From the NCBI GenBank assembly GCA_030529135.1, contig JAUMXO010000007.1, forward strand, positions 1-46,129: 46,129 nucleotides of DNA, read 5' to 3'. This DNA is from Candidatus Saccharimonadota bacterium. Lineage in GTDB: Bacteria > Patescibacteriota > Saccharimonadia > Saccharimonadales > Saccharimonadaceae. The notes beneath the pieces are model-generated. The model did no database searches and was not told the DNA's origin. It was given only the letters and a program-made list of their open reading frames with translations. Within the stretch, counting starts at the first letter, position 1, and every line of letters begins with the position of its first letter. Position numbers and translations under genes: made by a program. Positions 39,025-46,129 of this stretch are shown one piece after another.

Positions 39025-40746
39025 CTTTAGGGCTACGAAATCTACTTTGCCGAGTTTGGTTTTTGGAAGCTCGGAAATAAATTCGAGCTCACGCGGAATT
39101 TCGTATTTGGCAAGGTATTTTTTATAAATCTTGTTCAGCTCTTTTTTGGTAGCATGTTCGTGAACTTCTGGTTTTAAAACAATGAAGACTTTAACTTTCT
39201 CGCCACGTAGCTTGTCTGGGATGCCTACACATGCGCAGGCATCTACGCCAGTGGATTTTAGGGTAGCCTCTTCCACATTGCCAGGATAAATATTATAACC
39301 ATTTGATATAATCATTCGCTTTAGGCGAGTTTTGAAATAAACTAGCCCACGCTCATCCACATAGCCGATATCACCAGTTCTAAGATATTTTTTGGTGCCT
39401 ACTTTGATAAAGGCTTTTTCGGTCTCTTTTGGATCTTTTAAATATTCTTTCATTATAGTAAGGCCGCGCACCAAGATTTCGCCATCTTCACCAACAGGGG
39501 CTGGTTTTTTGGTTTTTAGATCCAGAATAAGAGCTTCACTGTCTGGGAGAGGGAAGCCAATAGCGCCAGGAACGTCAGCAACCGAGCGTTCCGAGAATAT
39601 CATGCCACCGGCAGCTTCGGTCAATCCATAGCCGTTCTGGATGACGGCTTTTGAGCCATGCTCCTTGAGGAACTTATTGATGCCGTTTTTGAGGGTGTCA
39701 GAAACAATATCGCCTCCAGAAACTAGACCTTTAACGTGACGAAGGTCGCGTGGGCCAAATTTGATTTTCATCATATACTCGAATACGGTAGGGACACCAA
39801 CTAGAACGTTGACATGATAGTTCATGATGTATTTCTTGAGCTTTTTGGCATTAAACTGCGGAATTAGAACCATACGCATACCACAATATAATGGAATATG
39901 CATACAAACACCAAGCCCAAAAGCGTGAAAATTTGGCAAAAAGCAGAGCATAGAATATTTAGGCTTCAAAAGTTCTGAAACAAGATATTTAGCGCCAAGT
40001 GCTTGAGCGTTGAAATTATGATTGGTCAAAACTACGCCTTTGGGTTTGCCGGTAGTGCCGCCGGAGTAGAGAATGATAGCTGGGTCGTTTGGATTCACGT
40101 GGATATGTGGGTCTTCGGTATATTTAAAAGATTGAAACATGAAACGATCCCAGGTCATGACCTTCTGGGAATGCTTAATATGATTTTTGCGACCCTTGGT
40201 GAGTTTGAAGACTGCTCGGATCAAGAAGTCCATCGAGCGCGTAGGAGAAACTACAATTAGATGCTCTACTTCTGTATTTTTGATGATATTTTCTACGCGA
40301 GGATAAGCAATGTCGATACAGAGCATTACTTTGGATTCGGACTTAATTAGATAGTCTTCGATCTCTTTCTCGGAAGATAGAGGATGAACCATATTAGCAA
40401 TGGCACCGATTTCGTTAACCGCATAAAACATATAAACGGCCTCGGGAGTGTTTGGCATACAGATAGTGACGGTGTCGCCTTTTTCTACGCCGATAGCCTT
40501 CATAGCGGCAGCGGCTTTGTTGATTTTTTTGACCATTTCCTTGTAGGAAATTTCCATTTTGAAATATTCTAGCGCGGTGCGATTTGGATAGCGCTCGGCG
40601 GATTTTAAGATAGCTTCATACATGCTACCTTCGAAATATTTAACTTCTTTAGGTAGTTTTTCGATGTAGCCATATTTAGCGCGCTCGAGATGAATATCGA
40701 GCTTGCGCATGCCACTTCTCAGCTTGTTATAGATAAACTCCAACAT
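39016..40746 (-). CDS. AMP-forming acyl-CoA synthetase
   Basis: A 576-aa member of the adenylate-forming family, predicted to activate a fatty acid with ATP and CoA. Motifs are the P-loop ILYSGGTTGKPKGVVLTN (about 229-246), the NGYGLTEAAG block, RTGDIGYVDERGLVYFKTR (about 471-489), SNGYNIYPGNVEE and the catalytic lysine in LPKTKLGKVDF near the C-terminus. The set is complete. It has no strong signal peptide; a mild hydrophobic stretch may hold it at the membrane. An organism of this type is expected to lack fatty acid synthesis, so the enzyme may activate host-derived fatty acids for re-acylation, perhaps with the PlsC-like protein at 21.5 kb. It is leaderless, ATG 9 bases after TATAAT. Confidence 0.9.
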   Translation of the reverse strand: MLEFIYNKLRSGMRKLDIHLERAKYGYIEKLPKEVKYFEGSMYEAILKSAERYPNRTALEYFKMEISYKEMVKKINKAAAAMKAIGVEKGDTVTICMPNTPEAVYMFYAVNEIGAIANMVHPLSSEKEIEDYLIKSESKVMLCIDIAYPRVENIIKNTEVEHLIVVSPTRSMDFLIRAVFKLTKGRKNHIKHSQKVMTWDRFMFQSFKYTEDPHIHVNPNDPAIILYSGGTTGKPKGVVLTNHNFNAQALGAKYLVSELLKPKYSMLCFLPNFHAFGLGVCMHIPLYCGMRMVLIPQFNAKKLKKYIMNYHVNVLVGVPTVFEYMMKIKFGPRDLRHVKGLVSGGDIVSDTLKNGINKFLKEHGSKAVIQNGYGLTEAAGGMIFSERSVADVPGAIGFPLPDSEALILDLKTKKPAPVGEDGEILVRGLTIMKEYLKDPKETEKAFIKVGTKKYLRTGDIGYVDERGLVYFKTRLKRMIISNGYNIYPGNVEEATLKSTGVDACACVGIPDKLRGEKVKVFIVLKPEVHEHATKKELNKIYKKYLAKYEIPRELEFISELPKTKLGKVDFVALKNR

Positions 40747-40754
40747 ACTTTTTT

Positions 40755-40763
40755 ATTATACCA
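40755..40763 (-). promoter_or_regulatory. Extended -10 promoter, putative leaderless start
   Basis: Minus strand TGG and TATAAT (40760 to 40755), with ATG at 40746. Confidence 0.68.
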
Positions 40764-40774
40764 TAATGGATAGC

Positions 40775-40805
40775 AAAAACGGACTATATATAATATATAG
40801 TCCGT
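40775..40805 (-). terminator. Terminator hairpin of the small minus-strand gene
   Basis: ACGGACTATATA / TATATAGTCCGT with loop TAA. The minus strand continues with TTTT. It lies 22 bases after the stop of the 83-aa gene. Confidence 0.82.
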
Positions 40806-40826
40806 TCTGCTTTCTAGGTGGTTAGC

Positions 40827-41078
40827 CTAATCGATAAGGGTCCAGGAAAGATCAATCGAATTGAATTCGAGTTGCATCTTTTCTCGCCCGACGAGAATGT
40901 CGAAGATATGCAGGGTAGCCTGTCCTGCAAAACGGATCTGAGTCCGAAGAAGCTCTGTCACTTCCGTCTCAGATTCGCCCTTCCGCCGAAATGCCAGCGG
41001 TTGGCATGGCGTCATTTGGTAGCCAAAGAGCGCCATGACTTCGACTCGCTCGGTTTTGTTTTTATTAAAGTTTTTCAT
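40827..41078 (-). CDS. Small hypothetical protein with structured leader
   Basis: An 83-aa cytoplasmic protein with no recognised family. The N-terminus is basic (MKNFNKNKTERVE). The rest alternates hydrophobic and charged residues like a small beta-rich domain, with two Arg/Lys-rich turns (AFRRKGESETE, LVGREKMQ). AAAAAGGAG lies 7 bases before ATG 41078. The gene stands alone between its own extended -10 promoter (41231 to 41223) and a terminator (40775-40805). Its leader of about 138 bases has several stems, one of which would hide the ribosome-binding site, suggesting regulated translation. The role is unknown. Confidence 0.72.
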   Translation of the reverse strand: MKNFNKNKTERVEVMALFGYQMTPCQPLAFRRKGESETEVTELLRTQIRFAGQATLHIFDILVGREKMQLEFNSIDLSWTLID

Positions 41079-41216
41079 AAAAGACTCCTTTTTAATTAAA
41101 TTAATAGAGTCATTTATGTGAGCCTAAGGTTCGGCTCAAAGTCAGGGGTATAAATGACGATACCACGAGACCATTAAACTTTTCTCTATGCCAGTGACCG
41201 AAGTTTAGCATGAGCT
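41079..41216 (-). promoter_or_regulatory. Structured 5' leader with possible ribosome-binding-site switch
   Basis: Read on the minus strand, a TAAACTT/AAGTTTA stem comes first (41207-41201 with 41181-41175). P1 follows, GTCATTTAT/ATAAATGAC, 9 bp (41158-41150 with 41117-41109). P1 encloses a GAGCC/GGCTC hairpin (41137-41133 with 41124-41120). GACTC (41111-41107) can instead pair with GAGTC (41087-41083), which covers part of the Shine-Dalgarno AAGGAG (41090-41085). The P1 and anti-SD helices share three bases (41111-41109), so they exclude each other. Confidence 0.5.
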
Positions 41217-41222
41217 ATTTAT

Positions 41223-41231
41223 ATTATAACA
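41223..41231 (-). promoter_or_regulatory. Extended -10 promoter of the 83-aa gene
   Basis: Minus strand TGT and TATAAT (41228 to 41223), just after the stop of the FISUMP-repeat gene, with no terminator visible between. Confidence 0.65.
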
Positions 41232-41237
41232 TAAAGC

Positions 41238-44200
41238 TTATAAGTTTGCTATGCAGCGGACGTAGAAGGCATTGTTTGGCACACCACTACTTGCGGAATT
41301 AAGAGTGTTAGTGTTCGCATCATAATAGAAATAGTATCGTCTGTCAGTACTTGCATTAATAGAGGTCCAGTAATAGCCGAGTCTAGTTTCGGAAGCTCCT
41401 CCAGCACCATAATGTATACTACCACTTGTAGGCTGGAATTGTGCGACATAACTCAGAACGGTAGCGGCTTCAGTGTTTGTTGGTAGTCTCCAGCCAGATG
41501 GACACAAGCTAGAAACTGCTTTGGCGGTATTTCCATTTCCTGTAATAGTCCCCGCTGTAGTGGCAGCATAATTATACCATGCACCATAAGTATCTGAGCA
41601 ATCTATACGTGGATCCGTGTAAGATCCGCCGCCAACCGAAACAGCAGTTGTTGGAGTAGTGAAATTACTAGTAACGTTTGAATCTGCGCTAGTGAGAGTT
41701 CTAGAGGCATAATCAGACCCATAGGTACCGCCCGAACCATTACAACCAATCGCCAAATTCCTGGTCATCCAAAGATTGCCATTGATTTTAGCGACTGTAT
41801 ATTCCTGATTGTCACGAGTGTCCCTTAATGTCTTCGTAGTATTGTCTACGGTATTCGCTACTATGGTTGGATTAATATCCTGCATATTGCTAATGTCAGA
41901 AACCGTATGTTCGTCTTTTTTGATACAGCGAACACTGTATGCACCTTGACGGCCAAAATACCCTATTTCCAAAGTATTAGATGGCTTGCTATATATCAAA
42001 CCATAACTAGTGTATCCTACTATACCAGGATAGTTTGCCTCCGTTGTACTAAGCCAAGACGTCCTATTGTTACTTTCGTAGCTAGCATTGGCATATAGCC
42101 CGGCTGGATACGGATTATATGAGGAAAAATCGGCGCCCATTGCAGAAAGGAGATTGTCAAAATCGGTCTTAGATGGCATCTTCCAACCTTTTGGACAAAT
42201 GTCTTGGGTGGCTTCGGCTGCGGTCGAACCAGTAATTGTGCCTGCTGTTGCAGCTGGAATATTATACCATACACCTGCCTCTTTGTCGCTACTAGAGTGC
42301 ATGCATGGATTTCTGTAAGCACCCTGGCTACTGACAGTGCCATTTCCATAACAAAGACTGTTGGTGCCGCCATAAGTTGGCTGATCGTATGGGGTGATAG
42401 TTCGATTTGAGGTAACATTACTATCATCTGGAGTAAGTAATATTGGGTTATTAGTACTTGGGTTAGCCGTATTTCTGCCCAATCTTAGATTTTGTATCAT
42501 CCAAACATTCCCATCAGCGAGCTTCCTTATATTGTAATCTTCGTTGTCGCGAATATCTGCAAGAGCTTTAGTTTCACCTATTGACATTGCATCTGCATCC
42601 GCCATAGAAAAGTCTTGCATAGTCGATTTGTTATAAACACAGCGGACAAATAGGCCATAATCACGAGTAGCATAGTTAACCGTAAATGCCGAACCAGTAT
42701 AGCGTGAATCATAACGCTGAGTGGCGTCATATGCAGTTGAAGACCACAAATACCCAATCCCTACATTATTCGCGCTACCATTATAGAAACTACTCGTATT
42801 AACTGGGACAAACTGAGCCGCATAACTACCTATAGCGTTATACTCTGCCGAATTTGGCAAACGCCAACCTTTAGGGCAAATATCCTGAGTTGCAGATACA
42901 GTACTGCTCGAGCCAGTAATTGTTCCTGCAGTAGCCCCCGCATAATTATACCAAACACCAATGGTGGTATTATCGCTGTTATGATATTTTACATCGGTAT
43001 ATGAGTTATAAGGAGTAGTGGCAAGATCTGACCAGTCCAATGTAATCGAAGAATCCACATTACTGTCTGCTGGGGTAAGTTCCGTGCCAGTGAACCTTAA
43101 GTTTTGAGTCATCCAAATGTTGCCATCTGAAAGCCTAGTAACTGTATATTTCTTATTATCACGTGAGTCTTTGAGCACTGTACTGTCGCCAGAATTTGGG
43201 ACTAGCGAATTTAAGGTATTTTGACTGATATTCTGCATTACATTTGAATTTTGATCGTAAATACAACGCACCGAGAAGCCAAGGGAATTGACGCCATAAT
43301 TGGTTGGGTTTACGCCGTTTGAAGTATTGATACTCATAGCATACGAAGCTGTAGAATTATAGGCTATAGAAGTCCAATAAGCAGTACCGGAGGAAAGATG
43401 GCTAGTGTTAAAGTAACCTGGAAGAGCAAAAGCTGCACCGCCGTCACTGACCGGACTACGCATCTTTGCTAGCGTATTGTAGTTAGTAAGACTGTAGAGT
43501 TTCTGGAAGTCGCCATTTGGCCCACCGATTGGGAGTCTCCAGCCTTTTGGACAGATGTCGGATGCAGTGTTTGACGTGGTGGAGTTGCAAGCCGCACCAG
43601 CTGATACTGCGCAATAATTGTAGAGAGTACCATTCTTGGTCTTGGAAGTACTATCCGTGCCTGCGATTGGAAGATATTGCCCTGAAGTGTAAGTAGCCGT
43701 AGGGGAGGAAGTTTGCCAGCTCTTGAAGGTATTAGCACTGAGAGTTTCGTTGGCATCGAGATTGGTATTGGTGCTGTCGAGCTGCGAAGCGGTGATAGTA
43801 GATGAGTTAAGATTGAGATTGTCGATCATCCAGATGTTACCGTCGGCGAGTTTAGCTACTTTGTAAGTTTGATTGTCGCGATTGTCTGATAGAGTCTTTA
43901 GATCGTTCGTTGCCATGCTGGCCGCATTTGCACTAGAGAAATCTTGCATATAAATTGGCGTGGCGTCGTAGATACAGCGGACATAAAACCCATTTACTCT
44001 ACCGATCCCAGTATGATTGGTAAACATGGTGGAAGCGCTATTGTAGCCCAAATATTCCCGAAGCGTAGCATCATAAACCGTAGATGACCACCAGTATCCA
44101 TAGTCAGTATTGCGAAGTGCATTATCGTAGTAGATTCCACCAACGATTGGTTTAAAAGTACTTACATAATTAGTAATATCAACTTGTTCAGAAGCTGTTG

Positions 44201-46129
44201 GCAAGCGCCAACCTGCTGGACAAATACTAGACGCGGCTTCATTAGTATTCGATGAACCAGTGATAGTTCCAGCACTCGCCGCGGCATAGTTGTACCATGC
44301 ACCATAATTTGAATTGTCACTAACATGAATCCTAGCCTCATCAAATGTGTTGCCAGAAGCTAAATCGCCGTAAACCATCGTAGTATCATTCTTAACATTA
44401 GAATCGGTTGGGGTGAGGTTGGTACCGGTAAATCTGAGGTTTTGAGTCATCCAGACATTGCCATCGGCGAGTTTGGCCACTCTATATAGTTCATGGTCAC
44501 GAGAGTCTCTAAGAATTGTAGTGCTGCCAGTGGATGGGACTAACGCATTCAAATCTGACTGCGAGATATTTTGCATGTCTACGGATTTGTCATAGATACA
44601 ACGGAGATTACGTCCGGTTGCACGATCGCCGCCTTCACTGACTATATATGCACTACTGACATAATTCAATCCGTAGCGAGCAATTGAACCGCCAGTGGAT
44701 GAAGAATACCAATATCCACCACTAGTTGTCGCATTGGTGCCATTATACCAATAACCAGTGTTGTTTGTAGGATTAAACGATGTGCTGTTTGCTACGATAT
44801 TTTCTATTTCAATATTAGTTGGAAGTCTCCAGCCAGCTGGGCAGATGTCTTGAGTGGCATTAGAAGAGCTGCTGGCGCTAGCGATTGTGCCAGCGGATGC
44901 CGCGGCGAAGTTATACCAGACGCCTTTAGTTAAATCGCCGCTATTATGGATCAAGGCCTGAGTATATGAATTACCAGTGGTAAGATCACCATAATTCATG
45001 GTAATATTAGAGTCTACATTGGTATCCGCTGGAGTAAGCTCAGTACCAGTGAAACGAAGGTTCTGAGTCATCCAGACGTTACCATCGGCAAGTTTGGTGA
45101 CGGTGTATCGTTGATTATCGCGAGTGTCTCGAAGAGTTGCTGAGTCACCAGTATTTGACACCAATGAGTCGAGTGTGTTGCTGCTAATATTCTGCATTAT
45201 CGGATTTTCGTCTAATATACACCGAATCGAACCACCTATGTTTCGATTTAGATTATTATCGGCGTTGACATAGGTAGTATACAAACTAAAGACTTTCATA
45301 GCTCCAGTTCCATCTACAGTAGATGCCCAATAGTATCCGCGCTGATTGCTATATTCCACTCCGCCATTGTTGAAGAATCCGGCTAGTACAAACGCCCCAC
45401 CGCCGTCTTGTATTGGAGCGCGCATCTTGCTGATTGAATCATATGCAGACTGCGCATATAGATTGGTAAATTCACTGTTTGCTCCGCCGGTAGGAAGTCT
45501 CCAGCCAGCTGGGCAGATGTCTTGAGTGGCATTATTTGAATTAGAACTACCATTAATACTGCCGGCTGACGCTGCGTAGAAATTATATAGCGTAGCATAT
45601 GGAGTCTTAGAAGTAGCGTCAGTCCCTGTCCTTGATATATATTCACCAGCAGTGAGAGTTGAGGAACCGCTAGATTTCTTCCAGTTATTAAAGTCTGAGG
45701 CACTAACTGTAGTAGATATATTAGTATTCTCAGCCGTGAGGTCATTTGCTAGCGTGGTAGCCCCTAGATTTAAGTTCGTCATCATCCAACAATTACCATC
45801 TGCGAGCCGTTGGACGATATAGGATTGGTTGTCACGACTGTCAACCAGAGAAACTGCGGTGGTAGTACAAAGACTTGGATCGAGATTTTGCATAACGTCT
45901 ACTTGAATTGCATTAGCCGTTAATGCTAGAGCGCTAGTCACATTTGTAATGGTCTCTGGGTTGTTAGTATAAGTAGTATCACCGCTCCAGTCTGTAAAGG
46001 TATAACCAGTAGCCGGGGTCGCAGTAATCGTAATCTCGCCGTCATAATAAACTTCTGCGGTAGATGTGGCTCCAGCCGCACCACCACTCTTAACCCCAGA
46101 ACCAGTGATGGCCACAGTATCCATACCAG
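41238..46129 (-). CDS. Giant surface protein with seven tandem FISUMP domains, N-terminus outside window
   Basis: At least 1629 aa of a larger secreted protein. The frame is open to the window edge with no stop or ribosome-binding site, so the start is beyond it. The visible N-terminal part is an InlB-type B-repeat or similar beta module (EITITATPATGYTFTDWSGD). Seven FISUMP domains (Fibrobacter succinogenes major paralogous domain) of 206-245 aa each follow. Their first residues are near M78, 310, 517, 726, 963, 1169 and 1414. Each has MQ(N/D), (S/T)RDNxxY, LADGNxWM(T/I)xNL, DICPxGWRLP and a C-terminal VRCIYD-like end. The last domain ends the protein, without LPxTG or membrane anchor. Such proteins are typical of Saccharibacteria and Fibrobacter surfaces, where they may bind polysaccharide or host cells. 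Confidence 0.9.
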   Translation of the reverse strand, partial: GMDTVAITGSGVKSGGAAGATSTAEVYYDGEITITATPATGYTFTDWSGDTTYTNNPETITNVTSALALTANAIQVDVMQNLDPSLCTTTAVSLVDSRDNQSYIVQRLADGNCWMMTNLNLGATTLANDLTAENTNISTTVSASDFNNWKKSSGSSTLTAGEYISRTGTDATSKTPYATLYNFYAASAGSINGSSNSNNATQDICPAGWRLPTGGANSEFTNLYAQSAYDSISKMRAPIQDGGGAFVLAGFFNNGGVEYSNQRGYYWASTVDGTGAMKVFSLYTTYVNADNNLNRNIGGSIRCILDENPIMQNISSNTLDSLVSNTGDSATLRDTRDNQRYTVTKLADGNVWMTQNLRFTGTELTPADTNVDSNITMNYGDLTTGNSYTQALIHNSGDLTKGVWYNFAAASAGTIASASSSSNATQDICPAGWRLPTNIEIENIVANSTSFNPTNNTGYWYNGTNATTSGGYWYSSSTGGSIARYGLNYVSSAYIVSEGGDRATGRNLRCIYDKSVDMQNISQSDLNALVPSTGSTTILRDSRDHELYRVAKLADGNVWMTQNLRFTGTNLTPTDSNVKNDTTMVYGDLASGNTFDEARIHVSDNSNYGAWYNYAAASAGTITGSSNTNEAASSICPAGWRLPTASEQVDITNYVSTFKPIVGGIYYDNALRNTDYGYWWSSTVYDATLREYLGYNSASTMFTNHTGIGRVNGFYVRCIYDATPIYMQDFSSANAASMATNDLKTLSDNRDNQTYKVAKLADGNIWMIDNLNLNSSTITASQLDSTNTNLDANETLSANTFKSWQTSSPTATYTSGQYLPIAGTDSTSKTKNGTLYNYCAVSAGAACNSTTSNTASDICPKGWRLPIGGPNGDFQKLYSLTNYNTLAKMRSPVSDGGAAFALPGYFNTSHLSSGTAYWTSIAYNSTASYAMSINTSNGVNPTNYGVNSLGFSVRCIYDQNSNVMQNISQNTLNSLVPNSGDSTVLKDSRDNKKYTVTRLSDGNIWMTQNLRFTGTELTPADSNVDSSITLDWSDLATTPYNSYTDVKYHNSDNTTIGVWYNYAGATAGTITGSSSTVSATQDICPKGWRLPNSAEYNAIGSYAAQFVPVNTSSFYNGSANNVGIGYLWSSTAYDATQRYDSRYTGSAFTVNYATRDYGLFVRCVYNKSTMQDFSMADADAMSIGETKALADIRDNEDYNIRKLADGNVWMIQNLRLGRNTANPSTNNPILLTPDDSNVTSNRTITPYDQPTYGGTNSLCYGNGTVSSQGAYRNPCMHSSSDKEAGVWYNIPAATAGTITGSTAAEATQDICPKGWKMPSKTDFDNLLSAMGADFSSYNPYPAGLYANASYESNNRTSWLSTTEANYPGIVGYTSYGLIYSKPSNTLEIGYFGRQGAYSVRCIKKDEHTVSDISNMQDINPTIVANTVDNTTKTLRDTRDNQEYTVAKINGNLWMTRNLAIGCNGSGGTYGSDYASRTLTSADSNVTSNFTTPTTAVSVGGGSYTDPRIDCSDTYGAWYNYAATTAGTITGNGNTAKAVSSLCPSGWRLPTNTEAATVLSYVAQFQPTSGSIHYGAGGASETRLGYYWTSINASTDRRYYFYYDANTNTLNSASSGVPNNAFYVRCIANL
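41241..45893 (-). repeat. Seven tandem coding repeats of about 620-735 bases
   Basis: Minus-strand units start at ATG triplets 45893, 45197, 44576, 43949, 43238, 42620 and 41885. Lengths are 696, 621, 627, 711, 618, 735 and 645 bases. The most constant DNA encodes GNxWMTQNLRF and CPAGWRLP. Units 2, 3 and 5 are close to each other, units 1 and 4 form another type, and units 6 and 7 are more diverged. Confidence 0.85.

Noticed and set aside
42020-45745. Additional open frames inside the FISUMP gene
   Set aside because: They recur at equivalent places in several repeat units, as expected of frame shadows in repeated coding DNA.
41238-46124. Regularly spaced DNA repeats resembling a repeat array
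   Set aside because: Units are 618-735 bases, in frame, and encode FISUMP domains. They are protein repeats, not CRISPR repeats.

Overview
The window looks like a chromosome segment from a member of the Candidate Phyla Radiation (Patescibacteria), most likely Candidatus Saccharibacteria (TM7). The signs are a low G+C, gene-dense sequence; many genes whose start codon lies 6-9 bases after an extended -10 box (TGnTATAAT); giant FISUMP-repeat surface proteins; small enzymes with missing zinc modules; and many short membrane-anchored proteins. UGA is used as a stop (for example at 2071, 15082 and 26968), so this is not a UGA-recoding lineage such as Absconditabacteria/SR1. The taxonomic call is inference. 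I see no insertion sequence, prophage, CRISPR array or rRNA.

Layout. 1-9.7 kb: a partial tRNA-Trp, then envelope and carbohydrate functions (polysaccharide deacetylase, sortase, GH97 glycosidase, CapA-like protein, kinase-less 7TM sensor coupled to a CAP-domain protein, methyltransferase-like protein). 9.7-10.6 kb: a beta-lactamase-fold serine hydrolase. 10.67-18.24 kb: a tight operon-like block of VTC-domain polyphosphate polymerase, DUF4956 membrane protein, Cthe_2159-type beta-helix protein, response regulator, histidine kinase and a large MacB-like ABC transporter. 18.3-21.5 kb, minus strand: a membrane diguanylate cyclase, two unrecognised proteins and tRNA-Gln. 21.5-24.9 kb: acyltransferase-like protein, alpha-glucan phosphorylase and an unknown gene.

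25-31 kb: the secE-nusG-rplK-rplA-rplJ-rplL region. Here rplK is inverted, three accessory genes are interspersed, and candidate L1 and L10 autoregulatory leaders are present. 31-39 kb: SufS-like cysteine desulfurase, a membrane thioredoxin-fold protein, and an information-processing run (dnaX, dnaB, membrane glycosyltransferase, ybaB, recR). 39-46 kb, minus strand: an acyl-CoA synthetase, a small gene with a structured leader, and a very large protein of seven tandem FISUMP domains that runs off the window.

Themes. (i) Two initiation modes coexist: putative leaderless genes and genes with Shine-Dalgarno sites. (ii) Cytoplasmic GH97 and glucan phosphorylase could feed on host- or community-derived alpha-glucan. 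Acyl-CoA synthetase and the acyltransferase-like protein would fit scavenged lipids. Sortase, CAP, CapA, deacetylase and FISUMP proteins face outward, as expected of an epibiont. (iii) The strongest candidates for something undescribed are the VTC/DUF4956/beta-helix/two-component/ABC block, the 118-base hairpin after rplL, the switch-like leader at 41.1 kb, and the joint loss of the zinc modules from DnaX and RecR. All functions are read from sequence by eye; no search was run.
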